Assembly (NCBI GenBank): GCA_964358545.1
Contig: CAYHQN010000001.1
Location: forward strand, 1-64,000
Origin: CAINVV01 sp031432175
GTDB lineage: Bacteria; Bacteroidota; Bacteroidia; Bacteroidales; Prolixibacteraceae
Length of the DNA stretch: 64,000 bases
Reading direction: 5' to 3'
Part shown: one piece after another, positions 1-7,204 of the stretch
Numbering within the stretch: the first letter of the stretch is position 1
How the letters are laid out: the number at the start of each line of letters is the position of its first letter
Made by a program: the position numbers and the translations under genes
The notes under the pieces: model-generated
What the model saw: only the letters and a program-made list of their open reading frames with translations
What the model was told of the DNA's origin: nothing
Databases searched by the model: none

Positions 1-36
1 AGGCTGATATAGATAGATATTATAAGTAAAAATCAT
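1..36 (-). other. Possible start of an AbiEii-like partner gene (cut by window edge)
   Basis: A minus-strand ATG at 36-34 opens 12 codons without a stop before the window ends. It lies 24 bp downstream of the AbiEi-like stop codon. AbiEi antitoxins are normally followed at once by the AbiEii nucleotidyltransferase toxin, so this is where the partner should begin. Twelve codons are too few to recognise a family; position is the only evidence. Confidence 0.25.
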
Positions 37-60
37 TTTAGTAAAGTAGAATTATTGATA

Positions 61-639
61 TTAACCATTTTGAAGTAGTTTTTGTACCCTTGCCGTTAGT
101 GTTTTGGAGTTATATAAAAGCAATAGCTTGGATGTTAATTCTTTGTTCAGAGGATTTAGATTATCGAAATAATACTCCTTATTCAGATATAATGTATCTA
201 AAAATGCCCTCTCGGGAGATGCAATATTGACATTTCCTATTTGGCTTATGCCCTCTGTGGCAACCAGTATTTCACCCTTCACTTTTCGATAAGAATATGT
301 TCTGTTCTCAATTTTAACGCTCCGGCTTAAATAGCTAATGGAGGTTATCCGCCCGTCATACTGAAAAACAATCCCCGCTTTTTGCAGCACATAGTCCAGG
401 GAGATATAAGACGGTGTGTAGAGAACGCAAGCCAACTCTTCATGGCTATATCCGGCTTTAACATAGATTCCTTTTCTTGGACGGAGTAATTTCCCCTTGC
501 GCACATAGTAATTCAGCTTTCCGTTTATCGAGTTAAAATTACTCTCTCCCGCGAGCATAGCAATATCTGTAAGAGTGAAAACACTCCTGGTGTTACTATA
601 AATATTGAAGATGATATCTCTGCTTTGAGAATCAGACAT
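61..639 (-). CDS. AbiEi-type antitoxin / winged-helix transcriptional regulator
   Basis: The 192-residue protein has the layout of type IV antitoxins of the AbiE family: an N-terminal winged-helix part (about residues 1-60, ending in the wing-like segment LLRPRKGIYVK), then the segment with YISLDYVLQKAG and SPERAFLDTLYL that is characteristic of AbiEi-like proteins. In studied members the N-terminal domain represses the operon and the C-terminal domain counteracts the AbiEii nucleotidyltransferase. The length is near the usual 190-210 residues, so it looks intact. The toxin would lie left of the window. An inverted repeat overlaps its promoter, as expected for autoregulation. The family is assigned by motif recognition only. 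Confidence 0.75.
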   Translation of the reverse strand: MSDSQSRDIIFNIYSNTRSVFTLTDIAMLAGESNFNSINGKLNYYVRKGKLLRPRKGIYVKAGYSHEELACVLYTPSYISLDYVLQKAGIVFQYDGRITSISYLSRSVKIENRTYSYRKVKGEILVATEGISQIGNVNIASPERAFLDTLYLNKEYYFDNLNPLNKELTSKLLLLYNSKTLTARVQKLLQNG

Positions 640-655
640 TTTATTATTTCCAATG

Positions 656-696
656 TTTAGTTCACAAAACTAAATTATTATTTTGAAATGACCAAA
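656..696 (-). promoter_or_regulatory. Promoter and candidate AbiEi operator
   Basis: On the minus strand a TTTG (696-693) and a perfect Bacteroidota -7 box TAGTTTTG (672-665) are separated by 20 nt. A perfect 7-bp inverted repeat, TTTAGTT/AACTAAA with a 5-nt loop (656-674), overlaps the -7 box and lies 17 bp before the start codon. AbiEi proteins are known to bind inverted repeats in their own promoter; binding here is inferred. Confidence 0.6.
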
Positions 697-894
697 TAAA
701 CGGTCTCCAAAACAGCCGTTTCCATCTCCGGAATTGAAAGTACAAGATTTAAAGGAGCACCCTGAAATTCATTTTTATTAACCATCTGTTCCGAAGAAAG
801 TATTCAAAAACTACAACAAATCTGTAGTTGAACTTTCGCGGAAAACCATTTGTTGTTTTATACTACTCCATTTTTGACATGGGATAAAAAGCAC

Positions 895-927
895 AAAATC
901 CAGTAAATAAATGATTTACTGGATTTT
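895..927 (-). terminator. Hairpin terminator after tRNA-Val
   Basis: Perfect 14-bp arms (895-908 and 914-927) with a 5-nt loop, 23 bp past the tRNA 3' end. On the minus strand the right arm ends in TTTT and is followed by a second T run, as in a rho-independent terminator. Confidence 0.65.
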
Positions 928-949
928 GATTCGATTTGGAACCCTAAAG

Positions 950-1024
950 TGGGTTGTACTGGAGTCGAACCAGTGACCCCTACCCTGTCAAGGTAATGCT
1001 CTAAACCAACTGAGCTAACAACCC
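950..1024 (-). tRNA. tRNA-Val (GAC)
   Basis: The minus strand folds into a complete cloverleaf: acceptor stem GGGTTGT/ACAACCC, D arm GCTC/GAGC, anticodon arm TTACC/GGTAG around the loop TTGACAG (anticodon GAC, valine), a GGGTC variable loop, and a T arm ACTGG/CCAGT with TTCGACT loop. The discriminator base is A and no CCA is encoded. The 3' end faces the antitoxin gene, the side on which tRNA-targeting elements usually insert. Confidence 0.95.
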
Positions 1025-1056
1025 TTCTGTTGAGAGGGCAAAAATAGGATTATTTT

Positions 1057-1107
1057 CTACAATATGAAAACGCCCCGCCGAAAAAGCGGAGCGTTTTCAT
1101 ATTGTAG
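1057..1107. terminator. Strong hairpin terminator after the permease relic
   Basis: A 17-bp perfect stem (1057-1073 with 1091-1107) is extended inward by a G/C-rich stem with one mismatch. It lies 10 bp past the relic stop codon and upstream of the tRNA, so it would separate the two transcripts. Confidence 0.75.
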
Positions 1108-1117
1108 TGCGATCAGC

Positions 1118-1516
1118 TTATTCACTGAGGAAAATATACCTGATCACAACCAGGGCAAAAAGAATGTACATCATCCAATGCACCTGTTTTGCTTTACCTG
1201 CTGCAACTTTGAGTATAGTATAAAAGAAGATACCACCCGCAATACCGATTAAAAGAGATCCTTTGATCTTTCTTGCCATCAGGACTGCAGTGATAGTCAG
1301 ACTAATAAGGCACAAGAGCATGGAAGGATTGTGAAAACTACCCAGACCAATATTCCACTCGAAGAATTTCAGTGTAGCCATTCCTCCTGATTTACCAACC
1401 GCTTCGAGCGTAGGAGGAATCAAACTGGTTCCCACAACCATTATCTCCGAAAGTTTCAAACCAATAATGGTAATGAAGAGTCCGATACCTACCGTGATAG
1501 CTCTTTTTAGTGAATT
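1118..1516 (-). pseudogene. Relic of an AzgA-type NCS2 purine permease (5' end and middle deleted)
   Basis: The open frame runs from 1546 to the stop at 1118. Homology starts at NSLKRAITVGIGLF, which matches the mid-protein segment of AzgA-type permeases just after the usual NAIP motif, and continues through ARKIKGSLLIGI. It then passes straight into GIAGGIFFYTILK and the hydrophobic C-terminus, which in full-length members comes about 200 residues later. So about 130 N-terminal residues and about 200 internal residues are missing, the internal loss being in frame. No plausible start codon or ribosome site precedes it; the first start-like codon is a TTG at 1459. It overlaps the DUF5020 stop by 2 bp. 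A working transporter is very unlikely. Confidence 0.8.
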
Positions 1517-2210
1517 AGAAAGTCCATTTTGCCGAGAGCATTGGATTTAGCATAAAACCCTTGTGACCTGAGAAATTGGCACTAATATCCTCTTCAGTAC
1601 CTAAGGAAAGGTGTTCTGTGCAATTGTACCACAACTGAGGTTTGGTTAGAAACACGTATTTTGTCATATCAGAAGTTCCCACAAAATTATCTTCTCTCCA
1701 GAAATCAGCGAATCCTGAAAAGGTAACTTTGTTTTTAAGCATCTGGATAGCCCAAACGCCGGTAATCTGAAATGATGAACTGTTTTTGTCCTGGATGGTT
1801 TTATACATCGCCTGAAGGGTAAATACTTTTGAGAAATCCTTGGTATTCCAGGTATATTCTCCCCCCAAAAGCCATGCATTGTTGATTTGATAGGCTCCAT
1901 TCAAAGGAGTAGATGTTTTGAACTGTCCAAAACCACCATTGTATTCAACATGCAATGCAAACGGACTTTTCCAAAATTTTAAAGCGCGTGAAATCTCCCA
2001 GTAAGCCATACTAACACCATGGACATCCCCTTCTCCGTAATTCATGTCTATAAAAAAGAAGCTGCTTCCCCATTTGTCAGGTTTGAACATCTCGACGTGT
2101 GTCCATGGGAACTTACGGTCTTTGCCAAGATCATAATGCAATTGGACATTCTGAGCTTTGATTATGGAAGCTGATACAAAAATCATTAGGAGTAAAAGAA
2201 TTTTTTTCAT
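1515..2210 (-). CDS. DUF5020 family outer-membrane beta-barrel, Tsx-like
   Basis: The 231-residue protein has a Sec signal peptide (about 1-19, cleavage before QNVQLHY) and alternating aromatic/polar strands ending in KWTF, an outer-membrane insertion type C-terminal phenylalanine. Features such as VEMFKPDKWGS and MAYWEISRALKF are typical of DUF5020, a Bacteroidota family related to Tsx nucleoside channels. It is complete. The next gene on the same strand is a purine permease relic, which fits a former two-gene nucleobase/nucleoside uptake unit: outer-membrane channel plus inner-membrane permease. Substrate is inferred from this pairing. Confidence 0.75.
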   Translation of the reverse strand: MKKILLLLMIFVSASIIKAQNVQLHYDLGKDRKFPWTHVEMFKPDKWGSSFFFIDMNYGEGDVHGVSMAYWEISRALKFWKSPFALHVEYNGGFGQFKTSTPLNGAYQINNAWLLGGEYTWNTKDFSKVFTLQAMYKTIQDKNSSSFQITGVWAIQMLKNKVTFSGFADFWREDNFVGTSDMTKYVFLTKPQLWYNCTEHLSLGTEEDISANFSGHKGFMLNPMLSAKWTF

Positions 2211-2238
2211 GCGGATGTTTTATTTTTTACATATTAAA

Positions 2239-2280
2239 AACTACGCAAAAGTAAAAATTAATTTTCACTTTTGCGTAGTT
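2239..2280. promoter_or_regulatory. 14-bp hairpin in the leader of the DUF5020 gene
   Basis: Perfect arms AACTACGCAAAAGT (2239-2252) and its complement (2267-2280) around a 14-nt A/T loop, 28 bp upstream of the DUF5020 start codon. On the minus strand the stem is followed by TTTTT. It can be a terminator for the DUF2461 relic, an attenuator in the DUF5020 leader, or a repressor dyad; sequence alone does not decide. Confidence 0.55.
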
Positions 2281-2356
2281 GTATGGTATTGTGTATGTGT
2301 ATTTTATAATATCACAATTTCTGATTAATTGATTTTTAAGTAACAAAGATTAACAC

Positions 2357-2752
2357 TTAAACAGACCCGCTTTCTTCAATAGCCCTATTGAAGAAATGGT
2401 TAACGGGGAGCAATAACCGAAAGACCTGAGCACTCTTTTCAATAAAATTCTCCGAAAGCAACTCTTTCTCTGTAAGGTTCCGTCCAAAACCAAAGGATCG
2501 GTTTCTGATCAATGATATATGCTCCCAATATTTAGGGAATCCTTTGGGGGTTGTCTTAAGCGGATCGAAATAGTGCTGGTCAAAAGTAGATTTAAATGGC
2601 TCCTTTTCAATGATTTGACGATACTCTTCGGTGTGGTAATAGATCTCCTGTCGGATAGCGGCAAGGTGCTCAGGTAATGGCATGTAAACCCCCCCTGAGA
2701 CGAAGTACCCGCCCGGCTGTATGTGCAAATAATGACTATCAAAAATAATCAA
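2357..2752 (-). pseudogene. 5'-truncated DUF2461 (TIGR02453) gene
   Basis: Only the C-terminal part of a DUF2461 protein is present. Full members have about 220 residues, starting with a segment containing NNNREWF and a central RFSKDKTPYK motif; both are absent. The frame begins right at the YLHIQPGG motif that normally sits near residue 105 and then continues normally through YMPLPEHLAAIRQEI and TPKGFPK to the C-terminus. A TGA stop lies 4 codons before the only possible start, a TTG. The missing half would fall where the ispD promoter now lies, so a deletion probably joined the two. The function of the intact family is not established. Confidence 0.75.
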
Positions 2753-2781
2753 ATCGGGGGATCAATGTAAGATGGGAAAGT

Positions 2782-2789
2782 TATTTTTG
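2782..2789 (+). promoter_or_regulatory. -7 box of the ispD promoter
   Basis: TATTTTTG matches the Bacteroidota TAnnTTTG consensus and lies 40 bp before the ispD start codon. I see no clear -33 TTTG at the expected distance. Confidence 0.45.
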
Positions 2790-2829
2790 TATGAGGAATC
2801 GAGGTAGAAAAAGTGATAACGATTAAAAA

Positions 2830-3510
2830 ATGAAGAAAAGTGTCATCATCGTAGCAGGAGGGAATGGCTCCAGAATGGGAGGTGGTCTTCCGAAACAGTT
2901 TCTTTTACTGGAAAATTACCCTGTTCTGATGTGGACTATTTTGAACTTTATCCACTATGAATCAATGATAGAGATAGTTGTGGTACTACCCGAACCTCAG
3001 ATAAACTATTGGAAGGAGCTATGCCGTAAATACAATTTCACTCATCCCCATCGGATCGTTGCCGGAGGTGAAACAAGATTTCAATCTGTCAAAAGTGGAG
3101 TGGAGGCCTTGGGAATAACCGATTTAGTTGCTGTCCATGATGGCGTGCGACCTCTGGTGTCCCAACTTACCATCGCTAACTGTTTTAGTCAGGCAGAAGC
3201 ATCGGGGGCAGCCATTCCGGTCCTTCCGGCAAACGAAACGCTGAGAACCGGAACGATGGGACAATCTCAAACCGTTGACAGAACCCGGTTTTATACCGTT
3301 CAAACCCCTCAGGTTTTCAAGGTTGAAATCATTAAAGCCGCCTATACTCAAATCTGGGAACCGACTTTCACTGATGATGCTTCTGTCGTTGAACAGGCTG
3401 GATACCAGATTCAAATGGTTTTGGGTAACAGGGATAACATTAAAATTACCCACCCTGAGGATCTTTTGGTGGCAAGTGAATACCTTAAACAAAAGAAAGG
3501 CACCTTCTAA
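2830..3510 (+). CDS. ispD: 2-C-methyl-D-erythritol 4-phosphate cytidylyltransferase
   Basis: IspD joins CTP and methylerythritol phosphate to CDP-ME in the cytoplasmic MEP route to isoprenoids. All family marks are visible in 226 residues: the nucleotide-binding loop GGNGSRMG followed by PKQF, the VAVHDGVRPLV segment, FTDDASVVE, and the C-terminal GNRDNIKIT. Length is typical. It is a single-gene unit with its own -7 box and a terminator that overlaps its last codons. dxs, the first enzyme of the same pathway, lies 12 kb downstream, and a polyprenyl synthase that uses the products at 18.5 kb. Confidence 0.95.
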   Translation: MKKSVIIVAGGNGSRMGGGLPKQFLLLENYPVLMWTILNFIHYESMIEIVVVLPEPQINYWKELCRKYNFTHPHRIVAGGETRFQSVKSGVEALGITDLVAVHDGVRPLVSQLTIANCFSQAEASGAAIPVLPANETLRTGTMGQSQTVDRTRFYTVQTPQVFKVEIIKAAYTQIWEPTFTDDASVVEQAGYQIQMVLGNRDNIKITHPEDLLVASEYLKQKKGTF

Positions 3511-3522
3511 TGCCTTTCTTTT
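3491..3522 (+). terminator. ispD terminator overlapping the stop codon
   Basis: Perfect 12-bp arms AAAAGAAAGGCA/TGCCTTTCTTTT (3491-3502, 3511-3522); the left arm is inside the ispD coding sequence and the loop carries the stop codon. Confidence 0.75.
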
Positions 3523-3673
3523 ATCGGAAAAATAGAATCCGATATACAATGTTCCGGAAGAATCAAACCAGAATTATTGGTTATGCTTTATACAATAATT
3601 CGTTAAATTTGTAGACACGGGATTTTATACTTTGAGAAACAAACCATACATTAATCCAATTACTTGAAGAAAA

Positions 3674-4561
3674 ATGAAAAAAAAACAGGAAGAGGGCAGA
3701 AGAATTTTTTTAAAGAACCTTAGTTTGCTGACTGGGGCGATGGTTTTACCAACCGGACAGCTTGCTTTTGGAAAAGCTAAAAAGCAACAGATGAAACTGG
3801 GATTTGTAACCTATTTGTGGGGCAAAGACTGGGATCAGGATACGCTCATTAAAAACCTTACTGCTTCAGCCATCCATGGTGTAGAACTCCGGGTGGAACA
3901 TGCCCACAAAGTATCCACAGCGTTAACTGCAGAAGAACGCAAAACTGTCAGAAAAAAATTCGGCGATAGTCCCGTTCAAATCGTTGGCATGGGAACAAAC
4001 CAGCAGTACGACTATCCGGAACCAGCCAAATTGCGTGAATCCATTGAACAAACCAAGGCTTTTTTCCAACTCAGTCACGACATTGGGGGTTTGGGAGTGA
4101 AGGTTAAACCCAATCAGTTCAGGGTTGGAATCCCGCACGAGAAGACCATCGAACAGATTGGACTTGCATTGAATGAACTGGCAAAGTTTGGAGCCGACAT
4201 GGGACAAAAACTTCGGTTGGAGGTACATGGCAACGAGACGCAGGAACTGCCTAACATCAAGGCCATCATGGATGTGGCCAACCATCCGAATGCAACTGTC
4301 TGCTGGAATTGCAACTCCCAGGATCTTAATGGAAATGGATTGGAAGCCAATTTCAACCTGGTGAAAGACCGCATTGGCGATATCTGCCATGTCAGGGAAC
4401 TTGACGACACGACCTATCCTTACCAGGATTTGATGAACCTGTTTCTAAAAAACAAGTACGAGGGCTGGGTTCTTCTTGAGTGTAGAACAGACCCGGCAGA
4501 CAAGGTCAAAGCGCTGATCAGCCAAAGGGAGATCTTTGAGAAAATGACAGGAAAGAGTTGA
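3674..4561 (+). CDS. Exported sugar phosphate isomerase/epimerase (xylose isomerase-like TIM barrel)
   Basis: A 295-residue protein with a Tat-like leader: twin arginine in EGRRIFLKNLS (residues 9-10), then a hydrophobic stretch ending near residue 33. The mature part is a xylose-isomerase-like TIM barrel of the sugar phosphate isomerase/epimerase superfamily. Candidate metal/acid residues lie in GVELRVEHAH, LRLEVHGNE, VCWNCNSQD and WVLLECRTDP, at the strand ends where the superfamily binds its divalent metal. Export via Tat would fit a protein folded with metal in the cytoplasm. The substrate cannot be read from sequence. It stands alone between ispD and a small membrane protein. Confidence 0.75.
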   Translation: MKKKQEEGRRIFLKNLSLLTGAMVLPTGQLAFGKAKKQQMKLGFVTYLWGKDWDQDTLIKNLTASAIHGVELRVEHAHKVSTALTAEERKTVRKKFGDSPVQIVGMGTNQQYDYPEPAKLRESIEQTKAFFQLSHDIGGLGVKVKPNQFRVGIPHEKTIEQIGLALNELAKFGADMGQKLRLEVHGNETQELPNIKAIMDVANHPNATVCWNCNSQDLNGNGLEANFNLVKDRIGDICHVRELDDTTYPYQDLMNLFLKNKYEGWVLLECRTDPADKVKALISQREIFEKMTGKS

Positions 4562-4691
4562 GAGATGAGAACTGAGAGATGAGCGCTGAGAATAGTCAGA
4601 TATTTATATTTATTTCTACCGAAGAAGAGAGTCAAAAAGCGACTGCCGAGGTACTTGGGATACTTGAAACCGAGATAAATAAGTGAGGGAA

Positions 4692-4808
4692 AAGGATAAA
4701 GGATAAAGGGGCATCCGAGCATACCATTAGTTTCCAGCTTTAGCCAACAGATTTTTTAAACTTGATGGCCCACATCATGGAGTCCACAACTTTATCCTTT
4801 ATCCTTAC
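4692..4808. repeat. GGATAAA word cluster and its inverted partner
   Basis: The 271-bp gap after the isomerase gene begins with GAGAGATGAG-type short tandem words (4559-4592). It then carries two GGATAAA copies (about 4693-4709) and the inverse TTTATCC words at 4790-4806, giving a long-loop inverted repeat. A 35-codon ATG frame (4579-4686) is also present but has no supporting evidence. Confidence 0.55.
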
Positions 4809-4832
4809 TTCAATGAACCAAAATTTCAATCA

Positions 4833-5216
4833 ATGAAAAACTTAGAGGATTGGTTCCATTGGATACCCAGGGCACTTTGCATTCTGGCTATCCTGTTTGT
4901 CAGCATGTTTGCACTTGATTCCTTTGCTCCAGGTTTAACTGTCTGGGAACAGATTGGCGCTTTTCTGATGCACCTGGTCCCTACCTACATTTTAATTGCT
5001 ATTTTGGTAGTAGCCTGGAAATGGGAAAAAATCGGAGGAATCATCTTAATGGTAGTCGGGCTTGGATTTAGTCCATCCATTTTTTTATTGAACTACCATC
5101 GTTCCGGTTCAATTTGGATTGCGCTGGGAATTGTGTTAGTGATCAACCTTCCTTTCGTATTGACAGGAGCCTTGTTTGTACTTGGCCACTACCTCAGAAA
5201 GAGGTCGAAACCCTAA
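4833..5216 (+). CDS. Small four-helix membrane protein (DUF7670-like)
   Basis: A 127-residue protein with four hydrophobic segments (about residues 11-30, 39-62, 67-86 and 94-120) and a short basic tail KRSKP. It resembles small uncharacterised inner-membrane proteins of the DUF7670 type that are common in Bacteroidota. There is no catalytic motif and no function can be assigned. The gene ends in a strong bidirectional terminator shared with convergent glyS. Confidence 0.6.
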   Translation: MKNLEDWFHWIPRALCILAILFVSMFALDSFAPGLTVWEQIGAFLMHLVPTYILIAILVVAWKWEKIGGIILMVVGLGFSPSIFLLNYHRSGSIWIALGIVLVINLPFVLTGALFVLGHYLRKRSKP

Positions 5217-5244
5217 TAAAAAAGGCCTTCCGGCCTTTTTTATT
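5215..5244. terminator. Bidirectional terminator between the membrane protein gene and glyS
   Basis: Perfect 13-bp arms (5215-5227 and 5232-5244) with a TTCC loop and A/T tails on both sides, centred between two convergent stop codons. Confidence 0.85.
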
Positions 5245-6796
5245 ACTTCAGTTTATCAAATAGCCTCCTGAGGTTAACCTGACCGGCAATAATTGATTTT
5301 ACCTGATCAATGGCTACCCGCTCTTGTTCCATCGAATCGCGGTAGCGGATGGTTACGGTATTGTCGTCCATTGTCTGGTGATCAACTGTCAGGCAAAATG
5401 GCGTTCCAATAGCGTCCTGGCGCCTGTAGCGTTTCCCGATAGAATCCTTTTCATCGTACTGACAATTGAATTCAAACTTGAGCTCATCAATGATTTCGCG
5501 GGCCTTTTCAGGAAGTCCCTCTTTTTTGATCAACGGCATCACACAAAGTTTGACAGGAGCCAGTGGAGCGGGAAGCCTAAGCACTACCCGGGTATCTTTT
5601 TTGCCGTCGCTGCCCTCGATCTCCTCTTCGAAATAGGAGGCAGACATAATTTGCAGAAACATCCTGTCGACACCAATCGAGGTTTCCACGACGAATGGAA
5701 CATATGATTCATTGAGTTCGGGATCGAAATACTGGATTTTCTTACCCGAAAATTTTTGGTGCTGCGAAAGGTCAAAATCGGTGCGCGAATGTATTCCCTC
5801 CACCTCTTTGAATCCAAATGGAAATTTAAACTCGATGTCGACAGCAGCATTTGCATAATGGGCCAATTTTTCATGCTCATGGAAGCGGTAATTGGATTCG
5901 CCGAAACCGAGGGCTTTGTGCCATTTGATCCGGGTCTCCTTCCATTGCTCAAACCACTTTAGTTCTGTGCCGGGGCGTACGAAAAATTGCATCTCCATCT
6001 GCTCAAACTCCCTCATCCGGAAGATAAACTGACGGGCTACTATTTCGTTGCGGAAAGCTTTGCCTATCTGGGCGATCCCGAAAGGAATCTTCATGCGTCC
6101 TGTCTTCTGTACATTCAGATAATTCACAAAGATGCCCTGAGCTGTTTCCGGCCGGAGGTATATTTTTAACGAACTATCTGCTGTCGAGCCCATCTCAGTA
6201 GAGAACATAAGGTTAAACTGACGAACTTCGGTCCAGTTCCGGGTGCCGGAAACCGGACAAACAATTTCGTTGTCTTCAATGATCTGTTTCAACTCCACCA
6301 AATCAGTATTGTTCAAAGCATTGGCAAATCGGGTGTGCAAATCATTCCATTTCTGCTGGTTCTCGAGCACTCTTGGATTGGTCTCCCTGAAAATTTTCTC
6401 ATCAAAGGATTCGCCAAAACGGACTCGCGCTTTTTCAATCTCTTTGTCTATTTTGCCTTCAATTTTAGCCAGCTCCTCTTCAATCAGCACATCAGCGCGG
6501 TATCTTTTCTTGGAGTCCTTGTTGTCGATCAAGGGATCATTGAATGCATCCACGTGGCCGGAGGCCTTCCAAATGGTAGGGTGCATAAAAATGGCGGAAT
6601 CAATTCCTACTACATTTTCATTGAGGAGAATCATGGAATCCCACCAGTATTTTTTGATGTTGTTTTTCAGTTCAACCCCATTCTGGCCATAATCATAAAC
6701 GGCACCAAGTCCGTCATAGATTTCACTGGAGGGGAAAATAAATCCATATTCTTTGCTGTGCGCGATCAGCTTCTTAAATAGATCTTCCTGGTTCAT
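5243..6796 (-). CDS. glyS: Glycyl-tRNA synthetase, alpha2 type
   Basis: This cytoplasmic class II synthetase charges tRNA-Gly. The 517-residue chain is the single-subunit homodimeric form, as is usual in Bacteroidota. It starts with an S-K-E-Y-G-F segment, has an insertion in the catalytic domain, the class II motif 2 region FRNEIVARQFIFRMREFEQ, and the glycine-site segment YLRPETAQGIF. The C-terminal anticodon-binding domain (from about residue 415, APVKLCVMPL) ends in a normal position. It is transcribed leftwards, 67 bp after the DUF4834 gene, and shares a terminator with the convergent membrane protein gene. Confidence 0.95.
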   Translation of the reverse strand: MNQEDLFKKLIAHSKEYGFIFPSSEIYDGLGAVYDYGQNGVELKNNIKKYWWDSMILLNENVVGIDSAIFMHPTIWKASGHVDAFNDPLIDNKDSKKRYRADVLIEEELAKIEGKIDKEIEKARVRFGESFDEKIFRETNPRVLENQQKWNDLHTRFANALNNTDLVELKQIIEDNEIVCPVSGTRNWTEVRQFNLMFSTEMGSTADSSLKIYLRPETAQGIFVNYLNVQKTGRMKIPFGIAQIGKAFRNEIVARQFIFRMREFEQMEMQFFVRPGTELKWFEQWKETRIKWHKALGFGESNYRFHEHEKLAHYANAAVDIEFKFPFGFKEVEGIHSRTDFDLSQHQKFSGKKIQYFDPELNESYVPFVVETSIGVDRMFLQIMSASYFEEEIEGSDGKKDTRVVLRLPAPLAPVKLCVMPLIKKEGLPEKAREIIDELKFEFNCQYDEKDSIGKRYRRQDAIGTPFCLTVDHQTMDDNTVTIRYRDSMEQERVAIDQVKSIIAGQVNLRRLFDKLK

Positions 6797-6863
6797 ATTG
6801 AATCGTATTGTAATATATACTTAATTTTTAGGATATTATGAGCGGTTTAAGTCGGATAAATGA

Positions 6864-7145
6864 CTATTTGACCTCTTCGAAATCTACATATTCCCCATCG
6901 TTTCTCCGAAAGAGTTTATCCTTTTTCTCCGAACGTTCTACTGTAATCTTTCCCTGAGAAGAGGGCTCAGGTCTTCTTCTGGCCTCTTCCCGGGCCTTCA
7001 TGTCACGATAGATTTTATCCGCGGCCTTTTCAACTATTTTGGGACCAAAATACCTCAGAAAAAATCTAAATCCGTAATAGACAAGCAGCAGGATAAAGAT
7101 GGTATCAATCAGGGTCCCGATATTTAAAATGATAAAGAGTGTCAT
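6864..7145 (-). CDS. DUF4834 family small membrane protein
   Basis: A 93-residue protein with one N-terminal transmembrane helix (about residues 5-31) followed by YFGPKIVEKAADKIYRDM and a charged disordered tail ending in GEYVDFEEVK. This is the pattern of DUF4834, a Bacteroidota family of unknown role. It sits between glyS and the DUF5723 gene on the same strand, 59 bp after the latter, so it may be part of that transcript. Confidence 0.7.
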   Translation of the reverse strand: MTLFIILNIGTLIDTIFILLLVYYGFRFFLRYFGPKIVEKAADKIYRDMKAREEARRRPEPSSQGKITVERSEKKDKLFRRNDGEYVDFEEVK

Positions 7146-7204
7146 ACTTTAACCAAATAACAACAGCGTACAAAAATAGTAAATTTTCTTGGAGGTCAAC
7201 CCGA

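Larger units (their letters stand above)
640..949. other. Intergenic region between the antitoxin gene and tRNA-Val
   Basis: About 310 bp without a credible gene. It holds the antitoxin promoter at its left end and the tRNA terminator hairpin at its right end. The middle (about 700-890) shows only a weak 5-bp stem (CTACA/TGTAG near 812-828). I see no coding signal in it. Confidence 0.6.

Noticed and set aside
1064..1252. 62-residue plus-strand frame across the terminator and permease relic
   Set aside because: It runs through the hairpin and is antisense to recognisable permease sequence.
4579..4686. 35-codon ATG frame between the isomerase and the small membrane protein
   Set aside because: The peptide looks protein-like, but it is short, lies in tandem-word DNA, lacks a convincing ribosome site and matches nothing I know.
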